A stretch of DNA of 64,000 bases from contig OX345636.1 of the NCBI GenBank assembly GCA_947044365.1, positions 16,603,115 through 16,667,114 of the forward strand, given 5' to 3'. The translations under genes were made by a program, and so were the position numbers. Below, piece after piece: positions 36,401-46,939 of the stretch (positions within the stretch are counted from its first letter, which is position 1; every line of letters starts with the position of its first letter). A model generated the notes under the pieces. That model was not told the DNA's origin, searched no databases, and saw nothing but the letters and a program-made list of their open reading frames with translations. This DNA is from Petrosia ficiformis (lineage: Eukaryota > Porifera > Demospongiae > Haplosclerida > Petrosiidae).

Positions 36401-39400
36401 TCACATACTTGATGGAGGTATGCTTCAAACCTTTCTAAATCATCTTTAGCTTCAACACAGTCTAGAAAATCTACAACTTCAACCAACCAGCTCCTATTAG
36501 TCACTGAAATAGCTTCCTCAACTGTGGTCAACACATCGTCCATACTGTCAACCCCTTTTAAGGTATTGAAAACATCTTGATCACAATCGAATAAATACGA
36601 TTTGAGTTCACTTGCTAATTTTTCTTGATTTGGCAATTGTAAAATCCTGTTTCTCACCCTGCGGAGCAGTTTCACAAATTCACATTTAAGTTTGGTAAAT
36701 CGACCTTGAAAATCAGGAGATAATGGAACGTCCATTTCTACAAATAGTAGATAGTATCGTAAATGAAACATACAATGCATACAAACATTAAAAGAAACAT
36801 TTGCAAATTTTAACATTTGAATCGGGGTTGCTAGGAAAGAGTCTCAGGAGTATATGTTTGGGCAGGACCTATTGTGCCCTTTTCATTCTTTCTGATCAAT
36901 ATAAGTAACTGCAGCTTATTGACCTAAATTCAACAATGTATAACATTGCGCTTTCTATATAGCTAACCAAGGTGAGACTACCAATGCTAAAAATGAATTT
37001 GAACCTTTGTTCATTTTATTCTGACAAAGCTTCAATGTTACATGTAGCCATATTGGGGACCTCTTTGGGTGTTCACGTTCCGCACTTTCTAGGAATTTGC
37101 GCATTCTATAGAATGGCTTCCCATCTATAGAATGTTATGTAATAAAGGAATTCCTAAAATATGCAACGCATTCTTTAGAATGCATAATTTCCTAGAAAGC
37201 GCGGAACACTCATAGTAAGAAACAGCAGATTGAAATTTGTAATAATATATTAGATCTATTATAGTGTGATCGGGGTAATGCTTATCATAAACCTTTAGGA
37301 AAGTAGAGTGGTACAGCACAACAGGCCCAGAAAGAACCCTAGCTACCCTAGTGTCTCTTGTTCTCTCAGGGGTTTTGAAAATCTGTTAACCAAAAACGTC
37401 ATGGCTATTTCAAATTAGTGTTGCATAATTTTTTGTAAATGATGGATTGCTTAGTTTTAATTTACAATACAATTATGTAGTGTTATTAATTATGTAGGTT
37501 AAGACAAATTTACCAAACTAATGCATATTATAGGTAGTACTTAAAATAACCAAGTAGATTAAAATTGAAAATATTTACAATTATCTGCTTTTATTATAAT
37601 TATTTAACTATTGTTATGCCCCATAAGGCCATCACTATGATTGATTTAACAATACAACACTAAGTAAAGGAAATCGCATCACATAAATGAATGTACACAG
37701 ACCAACAGACAGAAATCAGCTTGTGAAAATTGCAATTAATAGCAGTTGTAGCTGAAGTACAATGTTTATATAAGATGGAAAACAAGTAATTACAACATTA
37801 TAATTAACAATTTATGATGCTATAGAAGCAGTATACTGGTGTTCATTTACAAAATTTGTAAAGAAGATAGGGAGGAGAGGCAGTTGCATGATCAAAAGTT
37901 GAATTTAAGGTGTAGTGTACAGGGTAGGTGTGCTGTGCCTTTTGGCAACCTACATATGTTACTTACAGGAAGGGCGAGACACTACCAAAGAGGAGGGTGG
38001 GCTAAGTCTTCCCAAAATGAAACCATGGGATGCTAGAAATAGCATTTAAAAATTATAATATTAATTAGTAGTGGAATTAAAAATGCTTCACTGATGAATT
38101 TTGTCATCAATAGGTTTAGCATACAATTATAAACATAATGTCATTATAATACTGTAATAACGCAGTCAATAAAAGGTACTTCTGCACTTGTGATAATTGA
38201 AGTAGCATGATTATGGTACAGCATCTTAATGCAATTAGATTTTCTTTAGGTACATCCTAATCCAAAGAGACCTTCCCATCTTAAACTTAAACATTTTGAA
38301 TTTGCTAGACATGTATTATTAGTAATTGTGTATTATCATATAAAATCTGTGTGAGCAATATAGTATGTTAATTTATCAATCACAACGATAGAAATTTGTT
38401 AATAGAGTGTACATTTCAATAGAACTATGGTAATTTGATCACCTGTATAATTAGCTTGAGATTCTGTTACCTTATCCTCTTCACATATACTAGTCACCTC
38501 ATCATATTCTTCAGGAAACACATTTGCTATTGTATATAGAAAAACAAAGGTGTGAAATGAATTTAATCACAACAAATATAAAAACATACAACCACATATA
38601 CTCAAACTATGCAAAGACCATACAATGTACTGTATATGCTCTGACAAACACACACAACTGGCCTTCCACCGATAACATATTTAAGTGAAATTTCCAATAC
38701 TGATTTTTGAATGAGTAAACATAGCTAATACTGATACTGATAATAACTGATACTGTTCAATACACAATTTATTATTGCTTTATGGATTTTGTACATATAT
38801 AAAATATTCAATGTTAACAAACTGCAATTGATAAGAAAATGTGATACTGTTTTGACACAGAAAAGATTACTCTACTACTATCTGTAGCACAAACTGAGAA
38901 ATACTACCAAACTCCACTTGTTTCCTTGGCCATCCCTCATCTTCACATACTCAACTCTTATAACCACACCCAACTTATATACATGATCATGTGGATCAGT
39001 ATCAGCAATTAACACACTAAAACTGATACAGTAGAAAAGCGTAATATTGGCACAGATACTGATTCCAATACATGTATCGGTGGAACCCTACGCACAATGT
39101 CACATGCAAACATATTCAAGCAAATTTCCACAAGCTTATTATTACATGTATAATTCTATAATTATATAATTATGTAATATGAATTATATACATTATATAC
39201 ATACACAGTTACATTCAAAATACATTTATTAGATCAAACATAATTACAGTAACACAAATATCAATAAATACATAGTCACATATATTCATGACTGCACACA
39301 ATGAAATGAAGACATACAATTACTGATTCACCATAATCCTGAAGAAGTTTCATCCCTATCTTTGTTGACTCCGTGTAAAGCTTTAAAACACTTGCAAATA

Positions 39401-39684
39401 TCTTCAGCATATTATGATCCACTGCAATTATTGCTCTAATTGCCCTTAACAATTCCAGCTTTTGTTCAACTACATCGCTCTTCAGTGTTGTTACTTTATC
39501 CATAGTCTCCTCACTGATCACTTTTTCTTTGTAAAGCCTCATTGCCACAGTCTTGGGATAAAGTATTACTTGAAAGACTGTATCATAATGCTGTTGTAAA
39601 AGCTCCTTTGCTTTTTGTGCTTGTGAGCTTTCATCTTGATCACTGCTAGGTTCACTGTCTAGTGCTTCAGCCATAGTAAAAAAG
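30098..39684 (-). CDS. TRAF-like gene copy B: CARD-like, unknown domain, coiled coil, two MATH domains
   Basis: Eleven exons join with every phase matching: 39674-39332 (ATG at 39674), 38526-38443, 36737-36055, 35195-35096, 33893-33768, 33062-33000, 32935-32789, 31587-31516, 31463-31380, 31285-31226 and 31173-30098. They total 2838 nt, 945 residues. Residues about 20-112 form a CARD-like death fold (TVAMRLYKEKVISEETMDKV, then LELLRAIRAI). Residues about 143-370 are an unrecognised domain (FVLQWDPSEHILPDIEGVLW, SISITCYAP). Residues 371-587 are a heptad-rich coiled coil. Residues 588-945 are two TRAF-C/MATH domains; MATH 1 has GYKMCVKVHAYGQENGRGTH and WPFRGEVKLQLLN, and MATH 2 has SVSIYAHLVKGENDSQL and FPFRGRLVIQI. 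In TRAFs, MATH trimerises with the coiled coil and binds receptor tails. There is no RING or TRAF zinc finger. A signalling adaptor is inferred. Confidence 0.85.
33090..33435. repeat. TACATG/CATA/TATA microsatellite tract
   Basis: Intronic low-complexity run ending in about 40 bp of pure TA next to the nested palindrome at 33439. This intron position corresponds to the one holding the hAT element in TRAF-like copy A. Confidence 0.9.
33439..33591. mobile_element. Nested palindromic MITE
   Basis: Perfect 20-bp terminal inverted repeats (TATAGTATGCTAATAGGTCC at 33439-33458; its reverse complement at 33572-33591). Inside lies a second hairpin, GATATAGCCC/GGGCTATATC, flanked by the pair GTGTCCGAGGATGC/CATCTGAGGACAC. 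The whole 153 bp could fold into one cruciform. A related shorter palindrome, GGTCTATATACAATATATAG then ACC, follows at about 33640. Confidence 0.8.
33935..34924 (+). mobile_element. MITE-like family R1, long copy
   Basis: Left end CATCCCTATGGTTGTTTTC, right end GAAAGCAATCATTATGATG. It is about 500 bp longer than the copy at 25471. The extra part contains ACGCTTTTACTACACAGCC and TATTATGCT repeats (34150-34700), which may be a further insertion. It lies in an intron of TRAF-like copy B. Confidence 0.62.
35364..35471. mobile_element. CCATACAGTA palindromic MITE, copy 1
   Basis: Begins CCATACAGTAACAGTAATTAC and ends CTACTCTACTGTATGG, so the termini are inverted. A longer relative lies at 52304-52465 with the same ends and the same inner TGAAACTACTGAGTAA. 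Intronic in TRAF-like copy B. Confidence 0.72.
37068..37214. mobile_element. Small inverted-repeat element
   Basis: GTTCACGTTCCGCACTTTC with TAGGAATTTGCGCATTCTAT on the left matches, inverted and imperfectly, GCATTCTTTAGAATGC with TTTCCTAGAAAGCGCGGAAC on the right. The centre holds a second small palindrome, ATTCTATAGAATG. It lies in the intron between the second and third exons of TRAF-like copy B. Confidence 0.62.
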
Positions 39685-39790
39685 CTACAACATTTAAGAA
39701 TATAAATTAAATTGTTATAGTAAAAAAGCTACAATATAAATATTAACGTACCTCTCAGCTTCGGGGCATGTGCTTGGAACAAGAGCTTTT
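39685..39790 (-). promoter_or_regulatory. 5' UTR and 5' UTR intron of TRAF-like copy B
   Basis: On the minus strand a likely non-coding exon ends GAAGCTGAGAG/GTACGT at 39752. An intron of about 67 bp ends TGTTGTAG at 39685, and a 10-nt leader CTTTTTTACT precedes the ATG at 39674. This supports the chosen start. No clear TATA box is visible. The promoter region above is cut short by the MITE at 40050. Confidence 0.45.
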
Positions 39791-40049
39791 AAGAGCCACA
39801 CCTTCACACCCACTTTTAAGTTAAATGGCAGCACCTTTAATTAGACTTAAAAACAGCGTAGGCGTTCAATACATCGCACTCCAGTCCCCTAGGAGCGCGT
39901 CTCGGACTACGCATTTTCCAATTTCCACGTCGCAAACTGGAATCCATTTACGGACGTGTTATCTACATGCTCCTTCTATATAGTTCAAAACGTTTAGAAG
40001 GAGGGGCTGGCTACGTGAGACTATGGTGTTTGTATTGCAGTATTATTAA

Positions 40050-40656
40050 CCCTTTGAGCACTGAGCCTGTTTTTCAAAATTCTTCCCATTTCCAACACTG
40101 GCGACTCTATTGCATATAATTTGGCTACCGTTCACTTTCTCTACCCCAAACTTGGCTCCTTTTCCGACATGGACTACTACTTCCACCAACTTGCTTACCG
40201 GGACTCAAAAGTCCCCAAGCGCATCGTAGGATCAAATCAAATGCAGTGCTCTCCCTCTTTTGACTGGAACTGGGGCTAACAAAATGACCCCGCTGCATGT
40301 TGGCACCAGCTACACCCACGATTTCAGGTTTCACAGCAAGGAAAATGCCTCAGGTACCCACCAGAGGGCGTGGGCGGGGTAAAAAAAAAAGCTAAATTCG
40401 TCGGCAGTGAGGGGGCTGCGCCCCCTTGGATCCCCCACATTAACGGGGGGACAACCCCTTTAAAATCCCCCCCCCCCCCCCCTAGTCGTTATTTAGGCCA
40501 AAGGGCGGCCGAAAAACCATCAACTTTTTTTACCCACGTTCATCAGCTTGTGCCTGACGCCAATTAAAAGCATTTGGACAGCTTCGTGTAGCTAGGAACA
40601 GACGACGAACACGTAGGGGTGAAATGTCACATATTGTGACGTCAGTGCTCAAAGGG
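40050..40656. mobile_element. piggyBac-type MITE flanked by TTAA
   Basis: The left end is TTAA then CCCTTTGAGCACTGA; the right end is TCAGTGCTCAAAGGG then TTTAAA. The 15-bp CCCTTT-starting TIR with TTAA target sites is typical of piggyBac-derived elements; there is one extra T at the right junction. The interior carries a C17-18 run at about 40470 and GC-rich hairpins (GAGGGGGCTGCGCCCCC). No transposase. It is inserted about 380 bp upstream of the start of TRAF-like copy B, between it and the dead CARD exon. Confidence 0.8.
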
Positions 40657-40684
40657 TTTAAAGCAAATCCAGGTTTCCATCATT

Positions 40685-40915
40685 AACATTTCCTTTTCGT
40701 GTTGTTACTATATCTAGCGTTTCATCATTGATCACATTTTCATTGTAAAGCATCATCATAGGATAAAGTATTACTTGAAAGACTGTATCATAATATTATG
40801 CTGTTGTAAAAGCTGCTTTGCTTTTCATGCTTGTTGAGTTTCATCTTGAACACTACCAGATTCTAATAGAGGTTCTATGTCCAGTACTAGCTAGTGCTTC
40901 AGTCATCTATATAAT
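40685..40915 (-). pseudogene. Decayed duplicate of the CARD-like first exon
   Basis: It aligns collinearly with 39480-39676. Shared blocks include GGATAAAGTATTACTTGAAAG, ACTGTATCATAAT, GCTGTTGTAAAAGCT, GAGTTTCATCTTGA and CTAGTGCTTCAG. The initiating ATG context survives (MTEAL against MAEAL in the live gene), but insertions such as ATATTATG and GAGGTTCTATGTC and several stops destroy the frame. This is a remnant of another CARD-bearing gene directly upstream. Confidence 0.8.
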
Positions 40916-41080
40916 TATTTGTTCACAGTCAATAATATGGACTGGATGCGAACATCTGTCATCAGAAGATTGTCAAAAAACTTGTGTTATTTTATGAGCC
41001 AAACTGCTTTTGTTGATAATTAATTATTATTATTATAATACAAGAAAGATGTTCAGAAATATACAAAAAAATCAAATTTC

Positions 41081-41086
41081 TTTATT
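41081..41086 (-). terminator. Polyadenylation signal AATAAA
   Basis: AATAAA on the minus strand, 26 nt past the stop codon at 41112 of the Ser/Arg-rich gene. Position and sequence fit a cleavage/polyadenylation signal. Confidence 0.55.
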
Positions 41087-41111
41087 AATGTTCCTGTACG
41101 GTTTACAAACA

Positions 41112-44100
41112 CTAATCGACTTCTAAAGATTCTTCACTTTCAGAACATGTACTAGAATTCCTAATTCGAGTTATCTGCAATGAGGATTGACATTAGTTTT
41201 AGAATACAAGATAAGAGCACAATAAGCCTAAGGAATGCAGGAAGACAATAACTGTACTTTAAACTTTTCTCTAGTCCAATCCCCACCATGTTGAGTTGTG
41301 TCTAGTGTCATGGGCTAATATTTTGGGCAGGCTTTCATGTAGAAAATTCGTTGAAAGGGAGTGAAATGTGAATTTGAAAGACTTTGGGTGAGGTGACATA
41401 CAGGGATAGTGTAGTGTGCATGTTTGCAAACAAATTCCAAGACCAAATGTCCCCCTCCTAAATGAAACCCTGGTACATGTTGGGGTATGATGATATCTTT
41501 ATCACGTAAATGGGAGTTTGTAAAATGGCTGATATTTATATTTTAATTAAACATTAACACACACACACACACAACAACATAATTGCCTTGCAATAATTTT
41601 AATTATTAATTAAAAACGCCCACCTAAGGTTAATTAGGAGAGCACATATGTATAAGCACATGGTAGATAAAGTTTTCAAGGGAGTAGGATCTTTTATAAT
41701 CCAGTAAGAATGGGCCTTTATTTAACTTCAAAGTTTTGTAAGTAAATTATTATTACATGTAAGTAGGTCATGTATTAACTGATGCATTGGTAAACTGGAC
41801 TGTATAAGCATTTTCAGATATGGATAGAAAGGGGAGGGTTGGGATCCCACCAAAGATGTCTTTAACCCCCATTTCTGGTTCCCAAGGCCAGACTATCCCT
41901 GTCAGGAGTCCAATAACACCAAAGTATCAAAGCATATGTGAATATGTTAAAAGTTAAGATTGTTAAATATCTATGTTAAGTAGCTAATTGCTAATCTATA
42001 CCACACTTTAGAAATTACTATATATAATCAACAAACCATATAGACTCTGTAAGCCTGCATGCTAAAATAATAACAACAGACCATCAAGATGAGTGGAATA
42101 AAACATGAAAATAGAAAACAAAAGCACAAGAGCTGAAGAGAGACCTACTATGCCTGTCTAGTTTTTTAAGCTTAGTACTTTAGCTTTATAGGATATCAAT
42201 GAAATGGAGTAAATGTCAGATACTCGTACCACTGAAGCTTCAGAGGAGAAGTTACCTCCTGACAGAGAGAGGTCTGCTATTCGGTTGGGAGTCAGTCCCC
42301 GTACGGCCGCCTGTTCGTTCAGTTGATGGCCTGAGGATCTGGCAAACACTGTCTATCTTTTTTCTAAACACACACACACACACACAACAACAACAACAAC
42401 ATCTGTAATAGTAATTGCCTTGTAATAATGTTAATTATTAATTAAAAACGCCCACCTAAGGTTAATTAGGAGAGCACATGTCTATAAGCACATGGTAGAT
42501 AAAGTTTTCAAGGGAGTAGGATCTTTAAGATTGGGCCTTTATTTAACTTCATAGTTTTGTAAGTAAGTTATTATTACATGTATTAACTGATGCGTTGGTA
42601 AACAGGACTCTATAAGCATTTTCAGATACGGATAGAGAGGGGAGGGTTGGGATCTAACCAAAGATGTCTTTAACCAAAACTTCTGGTTCCCAAGTCCAGA
42701 CTATCCCTGTCAGGAGTCTAGTAACACCAAAGCATCAAAGCATATGTGAATGTGTTAAAGGTTAAGATTGTTAATACTATTTATGACACTGCTTTATGTT
42801 AAGCGTCTATACCACATTTTACTATAATCAACAGAGCATATAGACTCTCTAAGCTTGCATGCTAAAATAATAACAACAGACTATCCAGATGAGATGGATA
42901 AAACATGAAAATAGAAAACAGAAGCACTAGAGCTGAAGAGAGACCTATTATGCCTGTCTAGTTCTTTAAGCTTAGCACGTAGCTTTATAAGATATCAATG
43001 AAATGAAGTAAATGTCAGATACTCGTACCACTGAAGCTTCAGAGGAGAAGTTACCTTCTGACAGAGAGGTCTATCATTCAGTTGGGTCAGTCCCCGTACG
43101 GCCACCTGTTCGTTCAGTTGATGGCATGAGGATCTGACAAACCTAGCTGTCTCATTTTTTCTAAACACACACACACACACTTTTAAATAATAATAGCTTT
43201 TTACACGAGTCACTAAGAAAAAGAAAAGCTGGAAGAATATGTTCAAGTTGACTGAATCTTCAAATCTCATGACATCCTTGTAATGTGCAATTAATTGATC
43301 TGTCTGCAATATGATTTGCATTAGGCTCAAAATATATGTATTGGCCCATGTTTTTCCATGTAGCAGGCGCAGCTGAGGATGAGACTACACTGTCTGTTAT
43401 AATTATTTAGGGTGTTGCCTAGTCCATGAAGATCATGACTACTCTTGACAAATAATAAACCAAGGTTACTATACTTATTTTCTTAAGAGTAACTGCAGTA
43501 AATGAAATGTTATGTAAACAATAACTGGATAATATCTCAAGGACTGAGTACATGTACTGATTTTGCCAGATCTGGTCACATAAGTTTACCTCAATAGGTT
43601 TAGCAGGTATTCGTTCATATGGTGAAGGTCTTGTTTTTCTTTTCAATCTGGAGGGAGTAGTTGAAACAGTACATTCCGATCGGTCTCTGCTGAAAATCTG
43701 AAACATAAAATAAACTCAATTTGTGTATGTAAGTTAACAAATAACTAAACGTGGACTTTATTGTACATCAGCCTAACAACAAAGAACACTTTTAGTTGCA
43801 TGTGTCCACATTAACCATTTTGTAACTTGCAACTGCATATTTGTGCTTAGTACCTCTACACGTACATACATGTACTATATATATGCATGTCATGTACTGT
43901 ATAATAGACTAAGTTGTAACTGCACATAAATTCGAACCGTAACTATGCTATATTTTTGGATTAATTCTAATGTTTTGCCAAGTCATTCTACACTAGTAAT
44001 GCTTATGCACATATGATAGCTTTCTACGGGGTTTAATGTATATAATATACATTATATAAAAAATTATTATATTTAAATTCTTGTATCATACATGTATATG

Positions 44101-44762
44101 CATAGTGTATAAAAGATAAGGAAGTTGCATCATTACAGGGCTCAGTCAATTATAGGTATGGCATGTAAACAAACGTACATTCGAGCTACAGCAGATGAAT
44201 TCAGCTTGTGAAACTGTAATTACTAGCTGTTGTAGCTAACATACATCAGAAAACAACTGTTCAAAAGTAAGAAGAATGGAAAACCAAGTATTTATATTAT
44301 GTCACCAGATCACAATGATTATAAAGCAATCATAGGGAACCTTTTTCTCCATGTATGTTGTTAGTATCTGTATTGGTTATTTCTGAAAAGTGCAATCAAC
44401 ATTGTAATAAGTGTACTAATAATGTCATTTTTTTTGTGATTATAACATCATTGATCACTTTTATGATACTCATAATTATTGATAAAATGCTCACTTTCAT
44501 TGAAAGATTCAGATACTAGAAAGTAGATATAATAGCGGATTGGTATCAGTACATTTATATTTATTATCAGTAAAATCTCTTATCAGTGCATCGCTAATTT
44601 AAACTAAATCTCTTCACGAATACAAAAATAACAAAGTTCTCTGATTTATTGTATTACAAAATATTAATGAGATTGACAGACTTACAAGTGATGCTATATC
44701 TTTGCCTGTTGTTATGTTAGTACTCTCAACAAGAGATCTACTTTTAGATTTGGGGCCTGGAA
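41112..44762 (-). CDS. 3' exons of an unrecognised Ser/Arg-rich protein
   Basis: Three exons join in phase 0: 44762-44686 (after TTTTTTTAG; VPGPKSKSRSLVESTNITTG), 43697-43590 (after GTTTCAG; CTVSTTPSRLKRKTRPSPYE) and 41174-41112 (after TTGCAG; ITRIRNSSTCSESEESLEVD then TAG). An AATAAA follows 26 nt later. The composition is Ser/Thr/Lys/Arg-rich with an acidic tail, likely disordered and perhaps nuclear. I do not recognise the family. Upstream exons are not identified and may lie beyond the repeats above 45 kb. The second intron is swollen by an 830-bp tandem duplication. Confidence 0.55.
41560..43165. repeat. Tandem duplication of an ~830-bp block, bounded by CA repeats
   Basis: Copy 1 (about 41577-42380) and copy 2 (about 42411-43175) share long collinear stretches, such as AATTAAAAACGCCCACCTAAGG, GCACATGGTAGATAAAGTTTTC, TCCCTGTCAGGAGTC and TTGGGAGTCAGTCCCCGTAC. 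Each copy is followed by TTTTCTAAACACACACACAC. Identity looks to be above 90% with small indels. The CA tract at each junction suggests unequal crossing over or slippage at the microsatellite. The minus-strand ORF HQLNEQAAVRGLTPN is broken in copy 2. Confidence 0.85.
44009..44337 (+). mobile_element. MITE-like family R1, copy 3
   Basis: Left end ATGATAGCTTTCTACGGGG then TTTAATGTATATAATATAC; right end ATAAAGCAATCATAGGGA. The interior GCATCATTACAGGGCTCAG parallels GCGTCATTCCCGGGGGCTCG of the 25471 copy. Confidence 0.62.
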
Positions 44763-45239
44763 CTAAAAAAAAAAAAGAAAAAAAAGATAATTATGAAGAA
44801 AAAAGTACTGTCTGATGAATAATAATGACCAATTAAGCCCTCATAATGATAATGCAACTGATTTAACTGTATGTATACAATGTATATATGTATATATGTA
44901 TGTCACACAAGAATGTATTTATAAATATTATAATTATACATGTATTTGTATAATATAGTTTGAACTAGGGCTGCTTCATCCAGATAAACATAAAAATTAG
45001 CACTATTTGAATACATTTAAATGCTGCTCAAATTATTTGTTGAGCCGCAGTGAGAGAGATAATAAGACTTGCGTCTGAGTTTGTAATATGGGATCTGCAG
45101 GCAATGTCCTTTGTTCATGGTACTGCCTTTAAAAAGCTAATGAATGTCCCTAAGCCTGGGTAAACTGTACCTTCAAGAACACATGTTCTACCATGCCTAT
45201 AGTAAACTGACCAATCAGATTGCAGTAAATGAGGTTGCT

Positions 45240-45360
45240 AAATTACACTGAAACCTACTGAGAGGTTGATAAGTGTTCCCGGGAGGTTTGATAAGTGTTC
45301 CCGGGAGGTTCGATAAGTGATTTATCAAACTTCCCGGGATATGGGTTTTGATAGGAAATT
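45240..45360. repeat. Tandem/inverted TTCCCGGGAGGTTTGATAAG cluster
   Basis: GATAAGTGTTCCCGGGAGGT occurs twice in tandem, followed by a partial inverted copy (ATCAAACTTCCCGGGA). It resembles the arm sequence of the hairpin at 45897 (TTTATCAAACC), so the two may be parts of one element. Confidence 0.6.
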
Positions 45361-45896
45361 TTAACAAGTCTTTTCTTATAATCATATGATCTCTCCCTTC
45401 TATTTGCACTCCACACACTCATGCCAAATATTACTCTGAAAGAAAAAGTAACTCCTTCTACTTAACTCCATTAACTGTACTCTCGCGAATCGAGTTGTCT
45501 ATAATTATTAGCTGTAATTCATAGTGATGCATGTTCTTTTTGAAAATCTGACACCAGTTTGTATGCTTGTGATTGAGGGCTCTATTGCTTCCTCTCGTAT
45601 GAGATTCCAAAATAGTTGGGTGGGGCTGTTCTTGCAGCGCTAGCTGTGATCGCGATCAATCGATATCGCGATTGCTGTTGGAAGACCACACCTTATACTG
45701 GAGTAGAGGAGGAGCCGGAAGTTTGCCACATGTAGAGCTGTTTTTGTCATTTGCGACTGAACTGTTGATCAGTTACTTGTCTAAAGAGTCACAGAAACCC
45801 ACACTATATCCATAGGTTAGTGAAATTATGTATACTGTTGCCACGCGCAAAGATTTGCTTAGTTACTGTATTTCGCGCGCGTTTCATGGTAGAAGA

Positions 45897-45996
45897 CGGT
45901 TATACACCTCGGTACGGTTTCTACTGATTTATCAAACCTCGTGCCTTCGGCCCTCGGTTTGATAAATCCAGTAGAAACCTTTACCTCGGTGTATAA
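45897..45996. repeat. Large hairpin-forming palindrome
   Basis: Left arm GGTTATACACCTCGGTACGG, TTTCTACTG, ATTTATCAAACC; right arm GGTTTGATAAATCCAGTAG, AAACCTTTACC, TCGGTGTATAACC. The arms are about 42 bp with few mismatches around a 15-nt loop (TCGTGCCTTCGGCCC). It is probably a palindromic MITE or the core of one. Confidence 0.8.
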
Positions 45997-46029
45997 CCTA
46001 TACTTACATTATGCTTTGAAAAAGCATTA

Positions 46030-46645
46030 AAGCCAGAGTTGCTGACTTCTATATCGTCAAAGAATGTCACCATCATATCAGAGGAGAGCAACATCACAAT
46101 CTTCATAAAGACTGGAAATTATTGGTGAAGGAAGATGAGCGGGTTTTACTTGACCAATACATCAAACCAAACAAGGTGGTGATTGATTTCATGATATGGT
46201 AAGCATTTTTTATATAAAGTTACAACTCCCCCCACTCCTCTGAATTATATTACAAATTTTTTTGAAGTATAGAATGCAAATTCTAGTGTCATCCATAATC
46301 TATTTTTCAATTTCTACCATTATAATTCTGGAGTAGAACCCACTCATCTTCAGTGTGGTGAGGTTCTTTCCCATGATGACTATAGGGAGACATACATGTA
46401 CATGCACAGGCCGGAGTTAAAATGGCAGAAAGAGTGAGAATACAACTGAAGAGTGGTATGTACCAAAGAATCTAATGTCAGTAATATTAGTTGTGTGTTA
46501 ATTCATGCTCAAACATTAGTTGGTCACTTTAAAAAAAGTGCTGTTGCTATGACAATATTAAAAGAAAAGCAAGAACAATTAAGTGTTAATTCCTCAACAC
46601 CATCTTATGAAGGGCCTGATTATGGTGCAGTAACATCATAATCAG
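46030..46645 (+). pseudogene. Second decayed hAT (ZBED-type) fragment
   Basis: The plus-strand piece at 46453-46641 contains HAQTLVGHFKKSAVAMTILK followed by EKQEQLSVN. This matches the segment of ZBED-like hAT transposases between the HTLNL region and the LQ... repeat. A preceding plus-strand reading (HHNLHKDWKLLVKEDERVLL, 46032-46199) may belong to it. The GATCGCGATCAATCGATATC block at 45650 resembles sequence near the end of the hAT at 14829. Very short and broken. Confidence 0.42.
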
Positions 46646-46939
46646 GTGACTGTCACTTGATTCACTCCACCTAATAGTATCACAACATTGTTTACTTATG
46701 AATCATGGTATCCACATGATGGAAGAAGAATAGCATCCAGGAAGCTTGAAGCTTCACAGCCTATGTTACCTGTTTCTGAGATGTCATTTTCGAATTCATG
46801 TGATTAATTAATAAACTGAGCAATCTGATTGGGTATTAAAAGATTCAGGTAATAAAAGTCACTGCACAAGGAATGTTGGCCCAAGCTACCAGACTGTTTT
46901 TTCTTCGCTGTAGGGAAGGGCAGTCTGGGTATGAGACTA

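Noticed and set aside
40370..40567. Plus-strand ORF through the C-run in the piggyBac-type MITE
   Set aside because: Pro-rich translation of a homopolymer within a non-coding element.
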